Notes: generated by a model not told the origin, from the letters alone. A DNA stretch of 64,000 nt from Pseudomonas sp. G34 (GCF_031119625.1 NZ_JAVHZV010000010.1:248001-312000); one strand, 5' to 3'. Shown: positions 44,380 to 56,545, counted from the first letter of the stretch. Numbers and translations: made by a program.

Positions 44380-45420
44380 ATGAGGAAATCACTACTCGCC
44401 CTGCTACTGGTCGGCGCGAGCAGCCTGGCGCAGACCGGGATGGCCCTGGCCGAGGTGCAGCTCAAGGAAGGCCACCCGGAGCGCTACACGGTCGTGAAGG
44501 GCGATACCCTCTGGGATATCTCTGGCAAGTTCCTGCGTCAGCCCTGGAAGTGGCCGGAAATCTGGCATGCCAACCCCCAGGTGCAGAACCCGCACCTGAT
44601 CTACCCCGGTGATGTGCTCAGCCTGGTCTATATCGACGGCCAGCCCCGCCTGATGCTGGGCCGAGGTGATTCGCGCGGCACCATCAAGCTGTCGCCGAAG
44701 GTGCGCAGCACGCCGATGGCCGAAGCCATTCCGACCATTCCGCTGGAGGCCATCAACAGCTTCCTGCTCAAGAACCGCATCGTCGATTCCCCGGAGCAGT
44801 TCCAGGGCGCGCCTTACATCGTCGCCGGCAATGCCGAGCGGGTGGTCAGCGGCGCTGGCGACCGGGTGTACGCGCGCGGCAGCTTCGACCCGGCCGCGCC
44901 GGTGTACGGTATCTTCCGCCAGGGCAAGACCTACACCGACCCGGTGACCAAGGAATTTCTCGGCATTAACGCCGATGACATCGGTGGTGGCGAGATCGTC
45001 GCCGAGGAAGAGGGGATCGGTACCCTCAACCTGACCCGTACCACCCAGGAAGTGCGCAACGGCGATCGCCTGTTCCCCACCGAAGAGCGCGCGATCAACT
45101 CGACCTTCATGCCCAGCGAGCCGAAGACCGAGATCAAGGGCCTGATCCTCGATGTGCCGCGTGGCGTCAGCCAGATCGGTCAGTTCGACGTGGTCACCCT
45201 GAACAAGGGTATCCGCGACGGCCTGGAGATCGGCAATGTGCTGGCGGTCTACAAGACCGGCGAAACCGTACGCGACCGGGTTACCGGCGAGTCGGTGAAG
45301 ATCCCCGACGAACGCGCCGGCCTGCTGATGGTGTTCCGCACCTACGAGAAGCTCAGCTACGGCATGATCCTCAACGCCTCCCGGCAGTTGGCGGTGATGG
45401 ACAAGGTACGCAATCCGTAA
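44380..45420 (+). CDS. LysM-domain protein (PA0020-like)
   Basis: 346 residues with a signal peptide (MRKSLLALLLVGASSLAQTG, cut near ALAE). One LysM murein-binding motif lies at about residues 33-85: YTVVKGDTLWDISGKFLRQP, then WKWPEIWHANPQVQNPHLIY. The remainder is not an enzyme I recognise. Divergent from def and upstream of dprA, as in P. aeruginosa as I recall. Confidence 0.9.
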   Translation: MRKSLLALLLVGASSLAQTGMALAEVQLKEGHPERYTVVKGDTLWDISGKFLRQPWKWPEIWHANPQVQNPHLIYPGDVLSLVYIDGQPRLMLGRGDSRGTIKLSPKVRSTPMAEAIPTIPLEAINSFLLKNRIVDSPEQFQGAPYIVAGNAERVVSGAGDRVYARGSFDPAAPVYGIFRQGKTYTDPVTKEFLGINADDIGGGEIVAEEEGIGTLNLTRTTQEVRNGDRLFPTEERAINSTFMPSEPKTEIKGLILDVPRGVSQIGQFDVVTLNKGIRDGLEIGNVLAVYKTGETVRDRVTGESVKIPDERAGLLMVFRTYEKLSYGMILNASRQLAVMDKVRNP

Positions 45421-45426
45421 CACCTG

Positions 45427-45450
45427 CAAGCCCCGCCGATGCGGGGCTTG
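45427..45450 (+). terminator. Hairpin after the LysM gene
   Basis: CAAGCCCCGC and GCGGGGCTTG are perfect 10-base arms with loop CGAT. The following TGCTATT is a poor T-run, so termination may be partial and dprA could receive read-through. Confidence 0.55.
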
Positions 45451-45488
45451 TGCTATTCGATAGGGCCCACGATCAAGGATGATCCGCC

Positions 45489-46589
45489 ATGTCGCCCGCG
45501 CTTTCTCCCGCCGAACTCGAAGCCCGCCTGCGCCTGCATTGTCTGCCGGAGCTGGGACCCAGGCGTTTCCGTAAATTGCTCAGTGCCTTCGACAGCGCTT
45601 CTGCTGCCCTGAGTGCACCCGCCAGCGCCTGGCGTTCGCTCGGTTTGCCGCTGGCCTGCAGCGAGGCACGACGCAGCCCCGAGATTCGTGAGCGGGCGCG
45701 GCTGGCCCTCGAATGGCTGCAGGTGCCCGGCCAGCACCTGATGATGTGGGACGAGCCGAGTTATCCGGCCTTGCTGGCGGAGCTTGCCGACGCGCCGCCG
45801 CTGCTGTTCGTGGCGGGCGACCCGACGCTGCTGGAGCGCCCGCAGTTGGCCATGGTCGGCAGTCGGCGCGCCTCCAGGCCTGGGTTGGATACCGCGCACA
45901 GCTTCGCCCGCAGCCTGGCGCGGGGTGGTTTCGTGGTCACCAGCGGGCTGGCCCTGGGCATCGACGGCGCGGCGCATCAGGGCGCCCTGGATGCCGACGG
46001 GCACACCGTGGCGGTGCTCGGCACCGGTCTGCAATGCCTGTACCCGGCGCGCCACAAGCGCCTGGCCCGGGACATCGTCGAGCGCGGCGGGGCGCTGGTT
46101 TCCGAGCTGCCGCTGGACAGCCCGCCTCAGGCCGCCAACTTCCCCCGCCGCAACCGCATCATTTCCGGCCTGTCGCTCGGCGTGCTGGTGGTCGAGGCCA
46201 GCCCGTCGAGCGGCTCGCTGATCACCGCGCGGCTGGCCGCCGAGCAGGGCCGCGAGGTATATGCGATCCCCGGCTCCATTCATCATCCCGGTGCCAAGGG
46301 CTGCCACCAGTTGATCCGTGATGGCGCCACGCTGGTGGAAAGCATCGAGCATATTCTCGAAGCCCTGCGTGGCTGGCAGCAGGTGCCTTTTGCCGAGCAT
46401 GCAAGTACGGCATCGCCGGGCGCGACTCACCCATTGCTGGCGCTGCTGTACGCCGCTCCGCACAGCAGCGAGGCGCTCGCTCACGCCGCCGGCAGGCCGT
46501 TGCCCGAGGTGCTGGCGGCGTTGACCGAGCTGGAGCTCGACGGCCTGGTCGCCTGCGAAGCCGGGCTTTGGGTGGGCCGCAAGCCGTAA
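45489..46589 (+). CDS. dprA: DNA-processing protein DprA
   Basis: 366 residues, with an N-terminal helical region, a Rossmann-like fold that binds ssDNA and loads RecA (VGSRRASRPGLD, VTSGLALGIDGAAHQGALD, GGALVSELPL) and a C-terminal winged helix (about 300-366). It protects incoming DNA during transformation. It follows the LysM gene and precedes tsaC. Confidence 0.94.
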   Translation: MSPALSPAELEARLRLHCLPELGPRRFRKLLSAFDSASAALSAPASAWRSLGLPLACSEARRSPEIRERARLALEWLQVPGQHLMMWDEPSYPALLAELADAPPLLFVAGDPTLLERPQLAMVGSRRASRPGLDTAHSFARSLARGGFVVTSGLALGIDGAAHQGALDADGHTVAVLGTGLQCLYPARHKRLARDIVERGGALVSELPLDSPPQAANFPRRNRIISGLSLGVLVVEASPSSGSLITARLAAEQGREVYAIPGSIHHPGAKGCHQLIRDGATLVESIEHILEALRGWQQVPFAEHASTASPGATHPLLALLYAAPHSSEALAHAAGRPLPEVLAALTELELDGLVACEAGLWVGRKP

Positions 46590-46625
46590 TACACTGCGCC
46601 CGAGTGTTTTTCGGCGGAGGTATGC

Positions 46626-47183
46626 ATGGTCACCAGTTGGCAGGTTCAGCAGGCAGCGCGCGTGGTGCGCGCCGGTGGCGTGATCGCCTACCCGACCGAG
46701 GCGGTCTGGGGGCTGGGGTGCGACCCGTGGGACGAGATGGCCGTGGACCGGTTGCTGGCCTTGAAGGAACGGCCGGTACACAAGGGGCTGATCCTGGTGG
46801 CCGACACCATTCGCCAGTTCGACTTTCTCCTCGAAGACCTGCCCGAAGTCTGGCAAGACCGCCTGGCCAGCACCTGGCCCGGGCCCAACACCTGGCTGGT
46901 GCCGCACCAGGATCGCTTGCCGCAGTGGATCACCGGCCAGCACGACACCGTGGCCCTGCGGGTCAGCGACCACCCGCGGGTGCGCGAGCTCTGTGCGTTG
47001 ACCGGGCCGCTGGTGTCGACCTCGGCCAACCCCGCCGGTCGGCCGGCGGCGCGTTCGCGGTTGCGGGTGGAACAGTACTTTCCGCGGCAGCTGGATGCAG
47101 TGCTGGGTGGTGCCCTGGGTGGGCGGCGCAATCCGAGCGTGATTAGGGATCTCGTCACCGGCGACGTGCGCCGGCCGGCCTGA
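46626..47183 (+). CDS. tsaC: Threonylcarbamoyl-AMP synthase
   Basis: 185 residues, the short YrdC/TsaC form. It makes threonylcarbamoyl-AMP for the t6A37 tRNA modification. [29 protein letters not shown] and [12 protein letters not shown] are family landmarks. SD CGGAGG precedes the ATG. It lies 36 bases after dprA. Confidence 0.94.
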   Translation: MVTSWQVQQAARVVRAGGVIAYPTEAVWGLGCDPWDEMAVDRLLALKERPVHKGLILVADTIRQFDFLLEDLPEVWQDRLASTWPGPNTWLVPHQDRLPQWITGQHDTVALRVSDHPRVRELCALTGPLVSTSANPAGRPAARSRLRVEQYFPRQLDAVLGGALGGRRNPSVIRDLVTGDVRRPA

Positions 47184-47223
47184 GGCTTGAAGGCGATAGC
47201 CGCCGTTCGTTGTGGGGCGCCAA

Positions 47224-47287
47224 TTGGTGGGCTGAAGCCCACCCTACGGTGAGATGCGCGGCTGTAGGGTGGGCTTCAGCCCACCAA
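47224..47287. repeat. REPIN: inverted pair of GTAGGGTGG-type REPs
   Basis: Perfect 24-base inverted arms (47224-47247 and 47264-47287; outer TTGGTGGGCTG, inner CACCCTAC) are separated by 16 bases. Each arm contains the internal dyad GGGCTGAAGCCC. It lies in the 428-base gap between tsaC and qor, which holds two more single units but no gene. Confidence 0.8.
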
Positions 47288-47351
47288 ATCGAACGGCCGC
47301 TAGCGCCACTTTCCGGCCATAGAGGCAAACCTCTACAAAACGAAGGCAGCC

Positions 47352-47382
47352 GTAGGGTGGATCACGCTCTACCGATCCACCA
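47352..47382 (+). repeat. Single REP unit (GTAGGGTGGATC type)
   Basis: GTAGGGTGGATCACG followed by a complementary GATCCACC gives a hairpin with arms GGTGGATC and GATCCACC. Same family as the REPIN at 47224. Confidence 0.65.
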
Positions 47383-47504
47383 CCGCGAAACAAAGCGCAG
47401 TGGCGGATATGGGGCCAGGCGGGAAGTCTAGCCTATGCCCATGACTTTCGCGGGCATGGACTAGGCGTCCCCGCCCGTTCCCACATACGCGCACGGCTTT
47501 AGAC

Positions 47505-47534
47505 GTAGGGTGGATCCCGCTTCACCGGTCCACC
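47505..47534 (+). repeat. Single REP unit (GTAGGGTGGATC type)
   Basis: GTAGGGTGGATCCCGC ends in GGTCCACC, nearly complementary to the start. Same family and orientation as 47352-47382. Downstream, to 47611, I see nothing else. Confidence 0.6.
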
Positions 47535-47611
47535 ATTGCAACGTATCGGCCCTAAAAATCCCGCCGCCTTTCGCGCTAGGTAACATGAAAGGCAGCGGAT
47601 AGCGCCCCAGC

Positions 47612-49692
<2,081 letters not shown>

Positions 49693-49697
49693 AGCGC

Positions 49698-49727
49698 GGC
49701 GGCAAAAGCTTCAGGCTTGCCGCCTTT
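49698..49727 (+). terminator. Hairpin after hemF
   Basis: GGCGGCAA (49698-49705) and TTGCCGCC (49717-49724) are perfect arms followed by TTTGG. It resembles an attenuating terminator before aroE, but the short T-run makes it leaky. Confidence 0.45.
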
Positions 49728-49750
49728 GGCTTTTACGCGCGGAAATGTTC

Positions 49751-50575
49751 ATGGATCGCTACGGTGTCTTCGGTAACCCCATCGGCCACAGCAAATCGCC
49801 GCTGATCCACCGGCTGTTCGCCGAGCAGACCGCGCAGCAGCTGAGCTACGACACGCTGCTGGCGCCGCTGGACGATTTCGAAGGGTACGCCCGCGCCTTT
49901 TTCGCCGAGGGCCGCGGCGCCAACGTCACCGTGCCGTTCAAGGAGCAGGCCTTCGCCCTGGTCGACAGCCTCACCGAGCGCGCCCGCCGTGCCGGTGCGG
50001 TGAACACCCTGAAGAAACTCGACGACGGCAGCCTGCTCGGTGACAACACCGACGGCGCCGGCCTGGTGCGCGACCTCACGGTGAACGCCGGCATCGAGCT
50101 GCGTGGCAAACGCATCCTGCTGCTCGGCGCCGGTGGCGCGGTACGCGGCATTCTCGAACCCTTTCTGGCCGAGCAGCCGCAGAGCCTGGTGATCGCCAAC
50201 CGCACGGTGGACAAGGCCGAGCAGCTGGCCCGCCAGTTCGCCGACCTCGGCCCGGTGGTGGCCAGCGGTTTCGACTGGATCGACGCCCCGGTGGATCTGA
50301 TCATCAACGGCACCTCGGCCAGTCTGGCCGGCGAGTTGCCGCCGATCTCCGCCAGCCTGATCCAGCCCGGCCACACCTGCTGCTACGACATGATGTACGG
50401 CGCCGGCCCCACGGCGTTCAACCGCTGGGCGGCAGAGCAGGGCGCCGCGCGCACCCTGGACGGTCTCGGCATGCTGGTCGAACAGGCCGTGGAAGCCTTC
50501 CACCTGTGGCGCGGCGTACGCCCGGACAGCGCACCGGTGCTGGCCGAACTGCGCCGGCAACTGGCGGCAGGCTGA
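49751..50575 (+). CDS. aroE: Shikimate dehydrogenase
   Basis: 274 residues; NADP-dependent reduction of 3-dehydroshikimate in aromatic amino acid synthesis. Substrate site NPIGHSKSP, catalytic Lys in NVTVPFKEQ and Asp in [12 protein letters not shown] are present, with the NADP loop [12 protein letters not shown]. Two ATGs are possible (49745 and 49751); the second, MDRYGVFG, has GGAAA at a better distance. Confidence 0.95.
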   Translation: MDRYGVFGNPIGHSKSPLIHRLFAEQTAQQLSYDTLLAPLDDFEGYARAFFAEGRGANVTVPFKEQAFALVDSLTERARRAGAVNTLKKLDDGSLLGDNTDGAGLVRDLTVNAGIELRGKRILLLGAGGAVRGILEPFLAEQPQSLVIANRTVDKAEQLARQFADLGPVVASGFDWIDAPVDLIINGTSASLAGELPPISASLIQPGHTCCYDMMYGAGPTAFNRWAAEQGAARTLDGLGMLVEQAVEAFHLWRGVRPDSAPVLAELRRQLAAG

Positions 50576-50655
50576 TCGCGCCGTACGGTTATGCCGAATT
50601 CGTCATCACCGTGGGGCAAAGCGATCAAGCCAGCCGGCGGCCGTGACGCCAAGGT

Positions 50656-50684
50656 ATAAGGTCGGCATACGCCACTGACCTTAT
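50656..50684. promoter_or_regulatory. Inverted repeat upstream of the DpkA-like gene
   Basis: ATAAGGTC (50656-50663) and GACCTTAT (50677-50684) are perfect 8-base arms with a 13-base centre. It ends 20 bases before the ATG at 50705. The symmetry and position suit a repressor operator. Confidence 0.5.
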
Positions 50685-50704
50685 CGCCGCCACAGGAGCC
50701 CACG

Positions 50705-51709
50705 ATGATTCGACTGACCCTGGACGAAGCCCGCAGCTTGTCCCTGTCCATCCTGCGCCATGCCGGTTTCAGCGAAGCCCAGGCCCAAGCGGTAACCGCC
50801 ACCGTGGTGGCCGGCGAGCGCGATGGCTGCGCGTCCCACGGCCTGTATCGGGTACTGGGCTGCGTCAGCTCGCTGAAGGCCGGCAAGGTGGTGGCTGATG
50901 CCGAGCCCGAGGTGATCGACCAGGCGCCAGCCATCGTGCGCGTGGATGCCCGTGGCGGCTTCTCGCAGCTGGCCTTCCAGGCGGGCTTGCCGGTGCTGGC
51001 CGAAAAGACCAAGGCCAACGGCATCGCGGCCCTGGCGATCAACCGCTGTGTGCACTTTTCCGCATTATGGGTGGAGATCGAGCAGCTCACCGAACTCGGC
51101 CTCGTCGCCCTGGCCTGCAACCCCAGCCATGCCTGGGTCGCACCGGCCGGTGGCAGCAAGCCGATCTTCGGCACCAACCCGATCGCCTTTGGCTGGCCGC
51201 GTGCCGGCCAGCATCCGTTCATTTTCGACTTCGCCACCAGCGCCATCGCCCGGGGCGATATCGAGCTGCACCGCCGCGCCGGCAAACCGATTCCCGAAGG
51301 CTGGGGTATCGATGCCAGTGGCCAGCCGAGCACCAGCGCCGAGGCGGTGATGAACGGTGCCATGCTGACCTTCGGCGGCCACAAGGGCTCGGCGCTGGCG
51401 GCCATGGTGGAGCTGATCGCCGGGCCGCTGATCGGCGACCTGACCAGCGCCGAGTCGCTGGCCTATGACGCCGGCAGCAAGTCATCGCCGTACCACGGCG
51501 AGCTGATCATCGCCCTCGACCCACAGCGCTTTCTCGGCGCCGCGGCCGACGCGCACCTGGCCCGGGCCGAGGCACTGTTCGAGGGCATCGAAGGGCAGGG
51601 CGCGCGGCTGCCTTCGCAGCGCCGCTACGACGCCCGTGCCCATAGCCTGGTCGACGGCGTGCAGATCCCCCAGGCGCTCTACGACGACCTCAACGCGCTA
51701 CTCGGCTGA
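50705..51709 (+). CDS. Ldh-family imino acid reductase (DpkA-like)
   Basis: 334 residues of the malate/lactate dehydrogenase (YlbC/Ldh) family with its knotted NAD(P) fold. The catalytic His is in GCASHGLYRV; NPSHAWVAPAGG and FGGHKGSALAAMVEL are typical. It resembles Delta1-piperideine/pyrroline-2-carboxylate reductase of Pseudomonas D-lysine or hydroxyproline catabolism, but the substrate cannot be fixed from sequence alone. No operon partners. Confidence 0.82.
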   Translation: MIRLTLDEARSLSLSILRHAGFSEAQAQAVTATVVAGERDGCASHGLYRVLGCVSSLKAGKVVADAEPEVIDQAPAIVRVDARGGFSQLAFQAGLPVLAEKTKANGIAALAINRCVHFSALWVEIEQLTELGLVALACNPSHAWVAPAGGSKPIFGTNPIAFGWPRAGQHPFIFDFATSAIARGDIELHRRAGKPIPEGWGIDASGQPSTSAEAVMNGAMLTFGGHKGSALAAMVELIAGPLIGDLTSAESLAYDAGSKSSPYHGELIIALDPQRFLGAAADAHLARAEALFEGIEGQGARLPSQRRYDARAHSLVDGVQIPQALYDDLNALLG

Positions 51710-51727
51710 CGCGTTAGCCGCGCCCGC

Positions 51728-53386
51728 TCAGGGTTGTGGATAACTGCGCGGCGTGTACACCCACTTACCGCCATCGCCCCGCGGGAAGCGCCGGGTCTGG
51801 CTGGAGCCGATGATCACCAGGGTGCGCATGTCGACCATCTCCGCCGTCAGCTCGCCGAGGCTGAGCACGCGCAGCGCCTCGGCCGGGCGACCGATATCGC
51901 GGCCAAGCACCACCACGGTGTCGGGCGTGCGATGGGTGCGGACGATGTCCAGGGCGCGGCCGAGCTGCCAGGGGCGGGCCTTGGAGATCGGGTTGTAGAA
52001 GGCCATGGCCAGGTCGGCCGCGCCGGCGTGGTCGAGGCGGTTTTCGATCACTGCCCAGGGCTTGAGGTTGTCCGATAGGGAGATCAGGCAGAAGTCGTGG
52101 CCCAGCGGCGCGCCGGCCTTGGCGGCGGTGGCCAGGGCAGCGGAGACGCCGGGCAGCACTTCCAGCTCGACGGCGTGCCACTCGGCGGGTGCAGCGCTCT
52201 CTTCGAGAGCCTCCAGCACCGCCGCGGCCATGGCGAATACGCCGGGGTCGCCGGAGGAAATCACCACCACGCGGCGGCCACTGGCAGCCAGCTCGAAGGC
52301 GTGACGGGCGCGCTGCAGCTCCTCGCGGTTGTCGCTGCTGTGGCGCACCTGATCATCTCGCAGCGGCTCGGCCATCTTCACGTAGGTTTCGTAGCCGAGC
52401 AGGTCCTGGGCTTCATCCAGGGCGCGGCGTACCGCCGGGGTCATATGTTCGGCGGCGCCGGGGCCCAGGCCGATCACGCTCAGGCGCCCGCGCGGGCAGC
52501 CGATGGTTTGCGCAGCGTCGGGCGAGGCGGCCTGCAGCAGCTGCAGGTTTTCGCCGTGCTGCAGCTGCGGCGGCAGTGCTTCGTCAGCGCCGATAAAGCG
52601 TAGCGGCACGCCGAGATCGGCCGCCGCCTGGGCCAGCTGTTTGTCGGTCATCAGCGCCTGGGGCGCGAGCAGGGCGGCGAGGCATTGTTGCGCCAGGCCA
52701 GCCTGCTCGAAGGCCCGGCCGATTCGCGCGGCGAGATCGTCGGCGCTGCCGACCAGGGCCAGCAGCGTGCGTGGATGAATCAGCAGTTCGTCTGCCTGGG
52801 CCACGCGCTGCTCTGTGGTGATATGCAGGGTGCGCCCGGCATTCTCGGCCAGCGGCAGTTTGCTCTGCTCCAGCCATGGCGCGTCACCCTCGATGCGCAG
52901 GCTTTCGCCGCCGAGCAGGTCGGAGACGAAGCGTTTGCCCTGCTCGATATCGGCCAGCACGTAGCCGCTCGGCGGGTCGAGCAGGCAGGTGCCGAAGCGC
53001 AGCTCACCACTGGTGGTGATGGCCGCGCTGACCTGCAGCGCAGCGGCGATCTCCCGGGCCATGCGGTTGACCCCACCCAGGCCACCGAGCAGCGGCACCA
53101 CGGCGCTGCCATCTTCGGCCACCGCCAGCACCGGCGGCTCGGCGCCCTTGTTGGCGAGCAGCGGCGCCAGGCTGCGGATCACGATACCGGCAGCGCACAG
53201 GGCAATGATCGGCGTGTCGCTACGGTACAGGCTGCGCAGGGTATCGCCGAAGTCGTCATAGGCCTGATCGGCCTCGACTCGTCCACTCAGGCCATGGATA
53301 ACGGCCTGTGGATAAAGTGCCTGGATGCGCCGGGCGGTGGCCAGTGCAGAGGGGCCGAGGATGACGATGGCGGGGGAAGCAGTCAT
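51728..53386 (-). CDS. cobJ: Fused CbiG-type domain and precorrin-3B C17-methyltransferase
   Basis: 552 residues. The N-terminal half (about 1-290) is CbiG/CobE-like with AGIVIRSLAPLLANKGAEPP and EDGSAVVPLLGGLGGVN. The C-terminal half is a tetrapyrrole methylase: LSVIGLGPGAAEHMTPAVRR then ISSGDPGVFAMAAAV. It contracts the corrin ring by C17 methylation. Fusion of the two functions is known in Pseudomonas cobJ, to my recollection. It is the last gene of the riboswitch-controlled arm. Confidence 0.92.
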   Translation of the reverse strand: MTASPAIVILGPSALATARRIQALYPQAVIHGLSGRVEADQAYDDFGDTLRSLYRSDTPIIALCAAGIVIRSLAPLLANKGAEPPVLAVAEDGSAVVPLLGGLGGVNRMAREIAAALQVSAAITTSGELRFGTCLLDPPSGYVLADIEQGKRFVSDLLGGESLRIEGDAPWLEQSKLPLAENAGRTLHITTEQRVAQADELLIHPRTLLALVGSADDLAARIGRAFEQAGLAQQCLAALLAPQALMTDKQLAQAAADLGVPLRFIGADEALPPQLQHGENLQLLQAASPDAAQTIGCPRGRLSVIGLGPGAAEHMTPAVRRALDEAQDLLGYETYVKMAEPLRDDQVRHSSDNREELQRARHAFELAASGRRVVVISSGDPGVFAMAAAVLEALEESAAPAEWHAVELEVLPGVSAALATAAKAGAPLGHDFCLISLSDNLKPWAVIENRLDHAGAADLAMAFYNPISKARPWQLGRALDIVRTHRTPDTVVVLGRDIGRPAEALRVLSLGELTAEMVDMRTLVIIGSSQTRRFPRGDGGKWVYTPRSYPQP

Positions 53387-53423
53387 TGGGATTCCAGATT
53401 CAATGTGCAGGAGAGGGCGCAGC

Positions 53424-54200
53424 TCAACCGCGCCACTTCTCGCCCGGCACCACGATCATCGAAAAATACGGCGAGGCCATCGGCTCGACTTCATCGAGCG
53501 GCACGATGCGCTGGTTGGCCATGGTCGCGCGCTCCACGTAATGGGCGCGGTCGTGCAGGCCGAGGCTCTGCAGCACCCGGCGCACCTTCTCGAAGTTGCG
53601 CCCGAGCTTCATCACCACGGCGGCTTCGGCGCCCTGCAGGCGCTCGCGCAGCTCCTCTTCGGGCAGCACGCCGGAGAGCACCGACAGGCTCTGGTTGCGG
53701 TACACCAGCGGCACGCCGAGCACCGCGGCGCTGCCGAGCATCGAGCACACGCCGGGGATCACCTCGGCCTCGTAGCGCTCGGCCAGGCGGTCGTGCAGGT
53801 ACATGTAGGAGCCGTAGAAGAACGGGTCGCCTTCGCAGATCACCGCCACGTCGCGGCCGGCGTCCAGGTGCGCGGCAATCTGCACCGCGCAGGTGTCGTA
53901 GAAGTCGCTGATCACGCCTTCGTAGGTCAGTGGCGGCTCGAGTTTTTCGGTGGTGACCGGGTAGACCAGCGGCAGGCGCTGCTGGCCGTCTTCCAGGTGC
54001 GCTTCGATGATGCCGAAGGCATTGCCGCCCTGGCCGACGCTGGCCTTGGCCTTGGCCACGAAGTAGCCGACCACCGGCGCCGATTTCAGCAAACGCAGGG
54101 CTTTGAGGGTGATCAGTTCCGGGTCGCCCGGGCCTACGCCCAGGCCGAGCAGGCGGCCTTTGCCGGGGTGGTGCATACCGGGGCGGTGCATACCGGTCAT
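53424..54200 (-). CDS. cobI: Precorrin-2 C20-methyltransferase
   Basis: 258 residues; tetrapyrrole methylase with [17 protein letters not shown] and [18 protein letters not shown]. It methylates C20 of precorrin-2, committing it to cobalamin. The ATG at 54198-54200 overlaps the cobH stop by one base (TGATG). The short N-terminus [15 protein letters not shown] contains a local repeat and is unusual. Confidence 0.93.
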   Translation of the reverse strand: MTGMHRPGMHHPGKGRLLGLGVGPGDPELITLKALRLLKSAPVVGYFVAKAKASVGQGGNAFGIIEAHLEDGQQRLPLVYPVTTEKLEPPLTYEGVISDFYDTCAVQIAAHLDAGRDVAVICEGDPFFYGSYMYLHDRLAERYEAEVIPGVCSMLGSAAVLGVPLVYRNQSLSVLSGVLPEEELRERLQGAEAAVVMKLGRNFEKVRRVLQSLGLHDRAHYVERATMANQRIVPLDEVEPMASPYFSMIVVPGEKWRG

Positions 54201-54832
54201 CACTCGACCTCCGTGGCCAGGGCGTTGATCGCCGCGGCGGCCATGGCGCTACCACCGCGGCGGCCCTGGACGATCACGTAGGGCACGCCGTGTTCGGCGT
54301 AGGTGGCGGCGAGCAGATCCTTGGATTCGGCGGCGCCGACGAAGCCGACCGGGAAGCCGAGAATCAACGCTGGTTTGGGGGCACCGGCGGCGAGCATATC
54401 GAGCAGGTAGAACAGCGCCGTCGGCGCATTGCCGATCACCACCACCGAACCTTCGAGGTGCTCGCGCCAGTGCTCCAGGGCCACCGCCGAGCGGGTGTTG
54501 CCGAGCTTCTTGGCCAGCTCCGGCACGCCGGCATCGTTGAGGGTGCAGATCACCGGGTTGGCGCCCTGCAGGCGCGCGCGGGTCACGCCTTCGGCGACCA
54601 TGCGTGCATCGCAAAGAATCGCCGCGCCCCTGGCCAGCGCTTCACGCCCAGCCGTGCCGGCGCCCGGCGAGAAACGCAGATCCTGCACCACATCGACCAT
54701 GCCGCAGGCATGGATGACCCGCACCGCGAGCTTCTCCAGATCAGCCGGAATGGCGCTCAGGTCGGCCTCGGCACGGATGATGGCGAAGGAGTTGCGATAG
54801 ATCTCCTGACCATCGCGGATGTAATCGGTCAT
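54200..54832 (-). CDS. cobH: Precorrin-8X methylmutase
   Basis: 210 residues; moves a methyl group from C11 to C12 to give hydrogenobyrinate. The active-site His is in [12 protein letters not shown] near residue 40. It overlaps cobG by ATGA and cobI by one base, so cobGHI are translationally coupled. Confidence 0.94.
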   Translation of the reverse strand: MTDYIRDGQEIYRNSFAIIRAEADLSAIPADLEKLAVRVIHACGMVDVVQDLRFSPGAGTAGREALARGAAILCDARMVAEGVTRARLQGANPVICTLNDAGVPELAKKLGNTRSAVALEHWREHLEGSVVVIGNAPTALFYLLDMLAAGAPKPALILGFPVGFVGAAESKDLLAATYAEHGVPYVIVQGRRGGSAMAAAAINALATEVE

Positions 54833-56184
54833 CGGGTGAAACTCCGGGTAGCGGTGAGCGAGGCCAGCAGTTCGGCGGCGTCGTCAGGTGTCAGGTGGTG
54901 GCCCAGCAGCTGGCCGAAGCCGTTGCCGAGCGGCTGGCGCGCGAACAGCTGGTAACGACCCTCGGCCACGGCCAGCAAGGTGAAGGGCGCGCAGTGGGCG
55001 GCAGCGCAGGAGCGGCTGCAACCGGTGAGGTGAATGCCCGGCTGCTCGCTGCCAGCGGGTAGCCGTTCGGCCAGATGCAGCGCATCGGCCTTGGTGTCGG
55101 CCTGGCCCTTGGCGCAGCCGCTGGCGCCGGTGCAGGCGATGATACGGGTCAGCGGCGCGCTGGCATCGGTCAGCAGGCCGAGCGCGTGCAGGTTGTGGAT
55201 AACTGCGTCGGCGGCCGTCTCGGCAATATTGGCTAGCAGCACGCCTTGCCAGGGCGTCAGGCGCAGGTTGCCATCGCCGTAGCGGCGGGCGAGATCCGCC
55301 AGGCCGAGTAACTGTTCGGCATCCAGCCGACCCAGCACGGTGGCGGCGCCGATATGCACCAGACCCGGCTGGCGCTGGGCATGGACGCCAAGATGGGCAT
55401 TGGCGTGCGCCGGGGCACGGCGCCACTCGCCTGCCGGCAGCAGCGCATCTCCCAGCCGCGCCTGCAGGCGCTGCAGCAGATCGGCAGGCGAATGGTTTTC
55501 CAGCAGGTGGCGCATGCGTGTCTGCTCGGGCGTGGCCAGCTCCAGGAACAGGTCGAGCAGGGCGATGATCAGCTTATGGGCCTGGGCTTGTGGCACGACA
55601 GCCAGCGCCGGCGCATCGTTTGCCGAAACCGGCGGGCAACCGGCCAGGCCGAAGGCGTAGCCGATTCCACTTCCGAGGGGCAGGGCGCTGAGCCAGATAT
55701 CGTGGGGGTGTGCGAGCATCGCCAGGCGTTCGCCGCCGTCGAGCAGCAGGGCGAACTTTGGCGACAGGGCATGCAGGCGTGGGGTGTTTTCCAGCGTGGC
55801 CAGCAGCTCGGCGGCCAGCGGCGAGATATCCACAAGCGCCTGCGGATCGACCCCAGCGGCCGGGCTGACCATCAGGTTGCGCACGTCATCGGCGCCGGGC
55901 GTGCTGGGGCCGAGGCCGGCATCCAGCAGCTCGCCGATCAAGGCCTCTTCACTGCCTGTGCGGATACCGCGAATCTGCAAATTGCCGCGGTTGGTGGCTT
56001 CGATCACCCCGCCGGCATGCTGCAGCGCCGCCCTGGCGATACGCTCGGCCTGACCGGCTTCGAGGCGCCCGCAGGGCAGCTTGATGCGGCAGATGCCGCC
56101 ATCCTTCGCCTGCGCGATACGCAGCAACCCCGGACAGGCCGAGGGGCGAACAGCAGGGGATGGAATGCAAAAAGCCTGTTTCAA
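54829..56184 (-). CDS. cobG: Precorrin-3B synthase
   Basis: 451 residues, related to sulfite/nitrite reductases, with cysteine motifs CTGASGCAKG and GCSRSCAAAHC for a 4Fe-4S cluster and ATNRGNLQIRGIR as substrate-binding region. It hydroxylates precorrin-3A with oxygen, so this organism uses the oxygen-dependent branch. It is the first gene after the cobalamin riboswitch (start about 110 bases downstream). Confidence 0.92.
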   Translation of the reverse strand: MKQAFCIPSPAVRPSACPGLLRIAQAKDGGICRIKLPCGRLEAGQAERIARAALQHAGGVIEATNRGNLQIRGIRTGSEEALIGELLDAGLGPSTPGADDVRNLMVSPAAGVDPQALVDISPLAAELLATLENTPRLHALSPKFALLLDGGERLAMLAHPHDIWLSALPLGSGIGYAFGLAGCPPVSANDAPALAVVPQAQAHKLIIALLDLFLELATPEQTRMRHLLENHSPADLLQRLQARLGDALLPAGEWRRAPAHANAHLGVHAQRQPGLVHIGAATVLGRLDAEQLLGLADLARRYGDGNLRLTPWQGVLLANIAETAADAVIHNLHALGLLTDASAPLTRIIACTGASGCAKGQADTKADALHLAERLPAGSEQPGIHLTGCSRSCAAAHCAPFTLLAVAEGRYQLFARQPLGNGFGQLLGHHLTPDDAAELLASLTATRSFTR

Positions 56185-56295
56185 CGGATCACCGGGGTCG
56201 GGTCACATGGGCATCCGTTCGAGGATAGGCCAGAGAAGGGTCAGCTTCTATCACCGGGACACCCCGCCCGGTGTGGGCTCATGCGACTGAATCGG

Positions 56296-56526
56296 TCGGC
56301 AGGTCTCCTGGCTCGCAGGTCATCGCGCCTGGCCGGCCTTCCCGGTTTCCCAGTGGCGATTGGCAAGGCACTCGCTGCTACAGTTGCGGGGGCAGCCACG
56401 GCGGAAAGCCTGGCCAATATCTGCTGCGCGTCAGCCCTGCCGCGTTGCAGGGCGCTAGCTCGCTAGCTATTGAACAGGTTTTCTCGTGTTCCCTCTTAGG
56501 CCCGCTTTTGCTCACATGTAGCCGCT
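56296..56526 (-). promoter_or_regulatory. Cobalamin riboswitch
   Basis: Read on the minus strand: TGAGCAAAAGCGGGCC, AGAGGGAACACG, then GCTGCCCCCGCAACTGTAGC and finally GCCAGGAGACCTGCC. These are the conserved blocks of the cobalamin aptamer in the right order. It lies between the predicted promoter and cobG, so B12 would reduce expression of the cobGHIJ arm. Confidence 0.93.
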
Positions 56527-56545
56527 GGGCACCGACAGAGGCGCT

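Noticed and set aside
54150..54200. Short tandem CATACCGGGGCGGTG-like repeats at the cobI start considered as a repeat array
   Set aside because: Only two imperfect units that are translated as the [10 protein letters not shown] tail; not an array.
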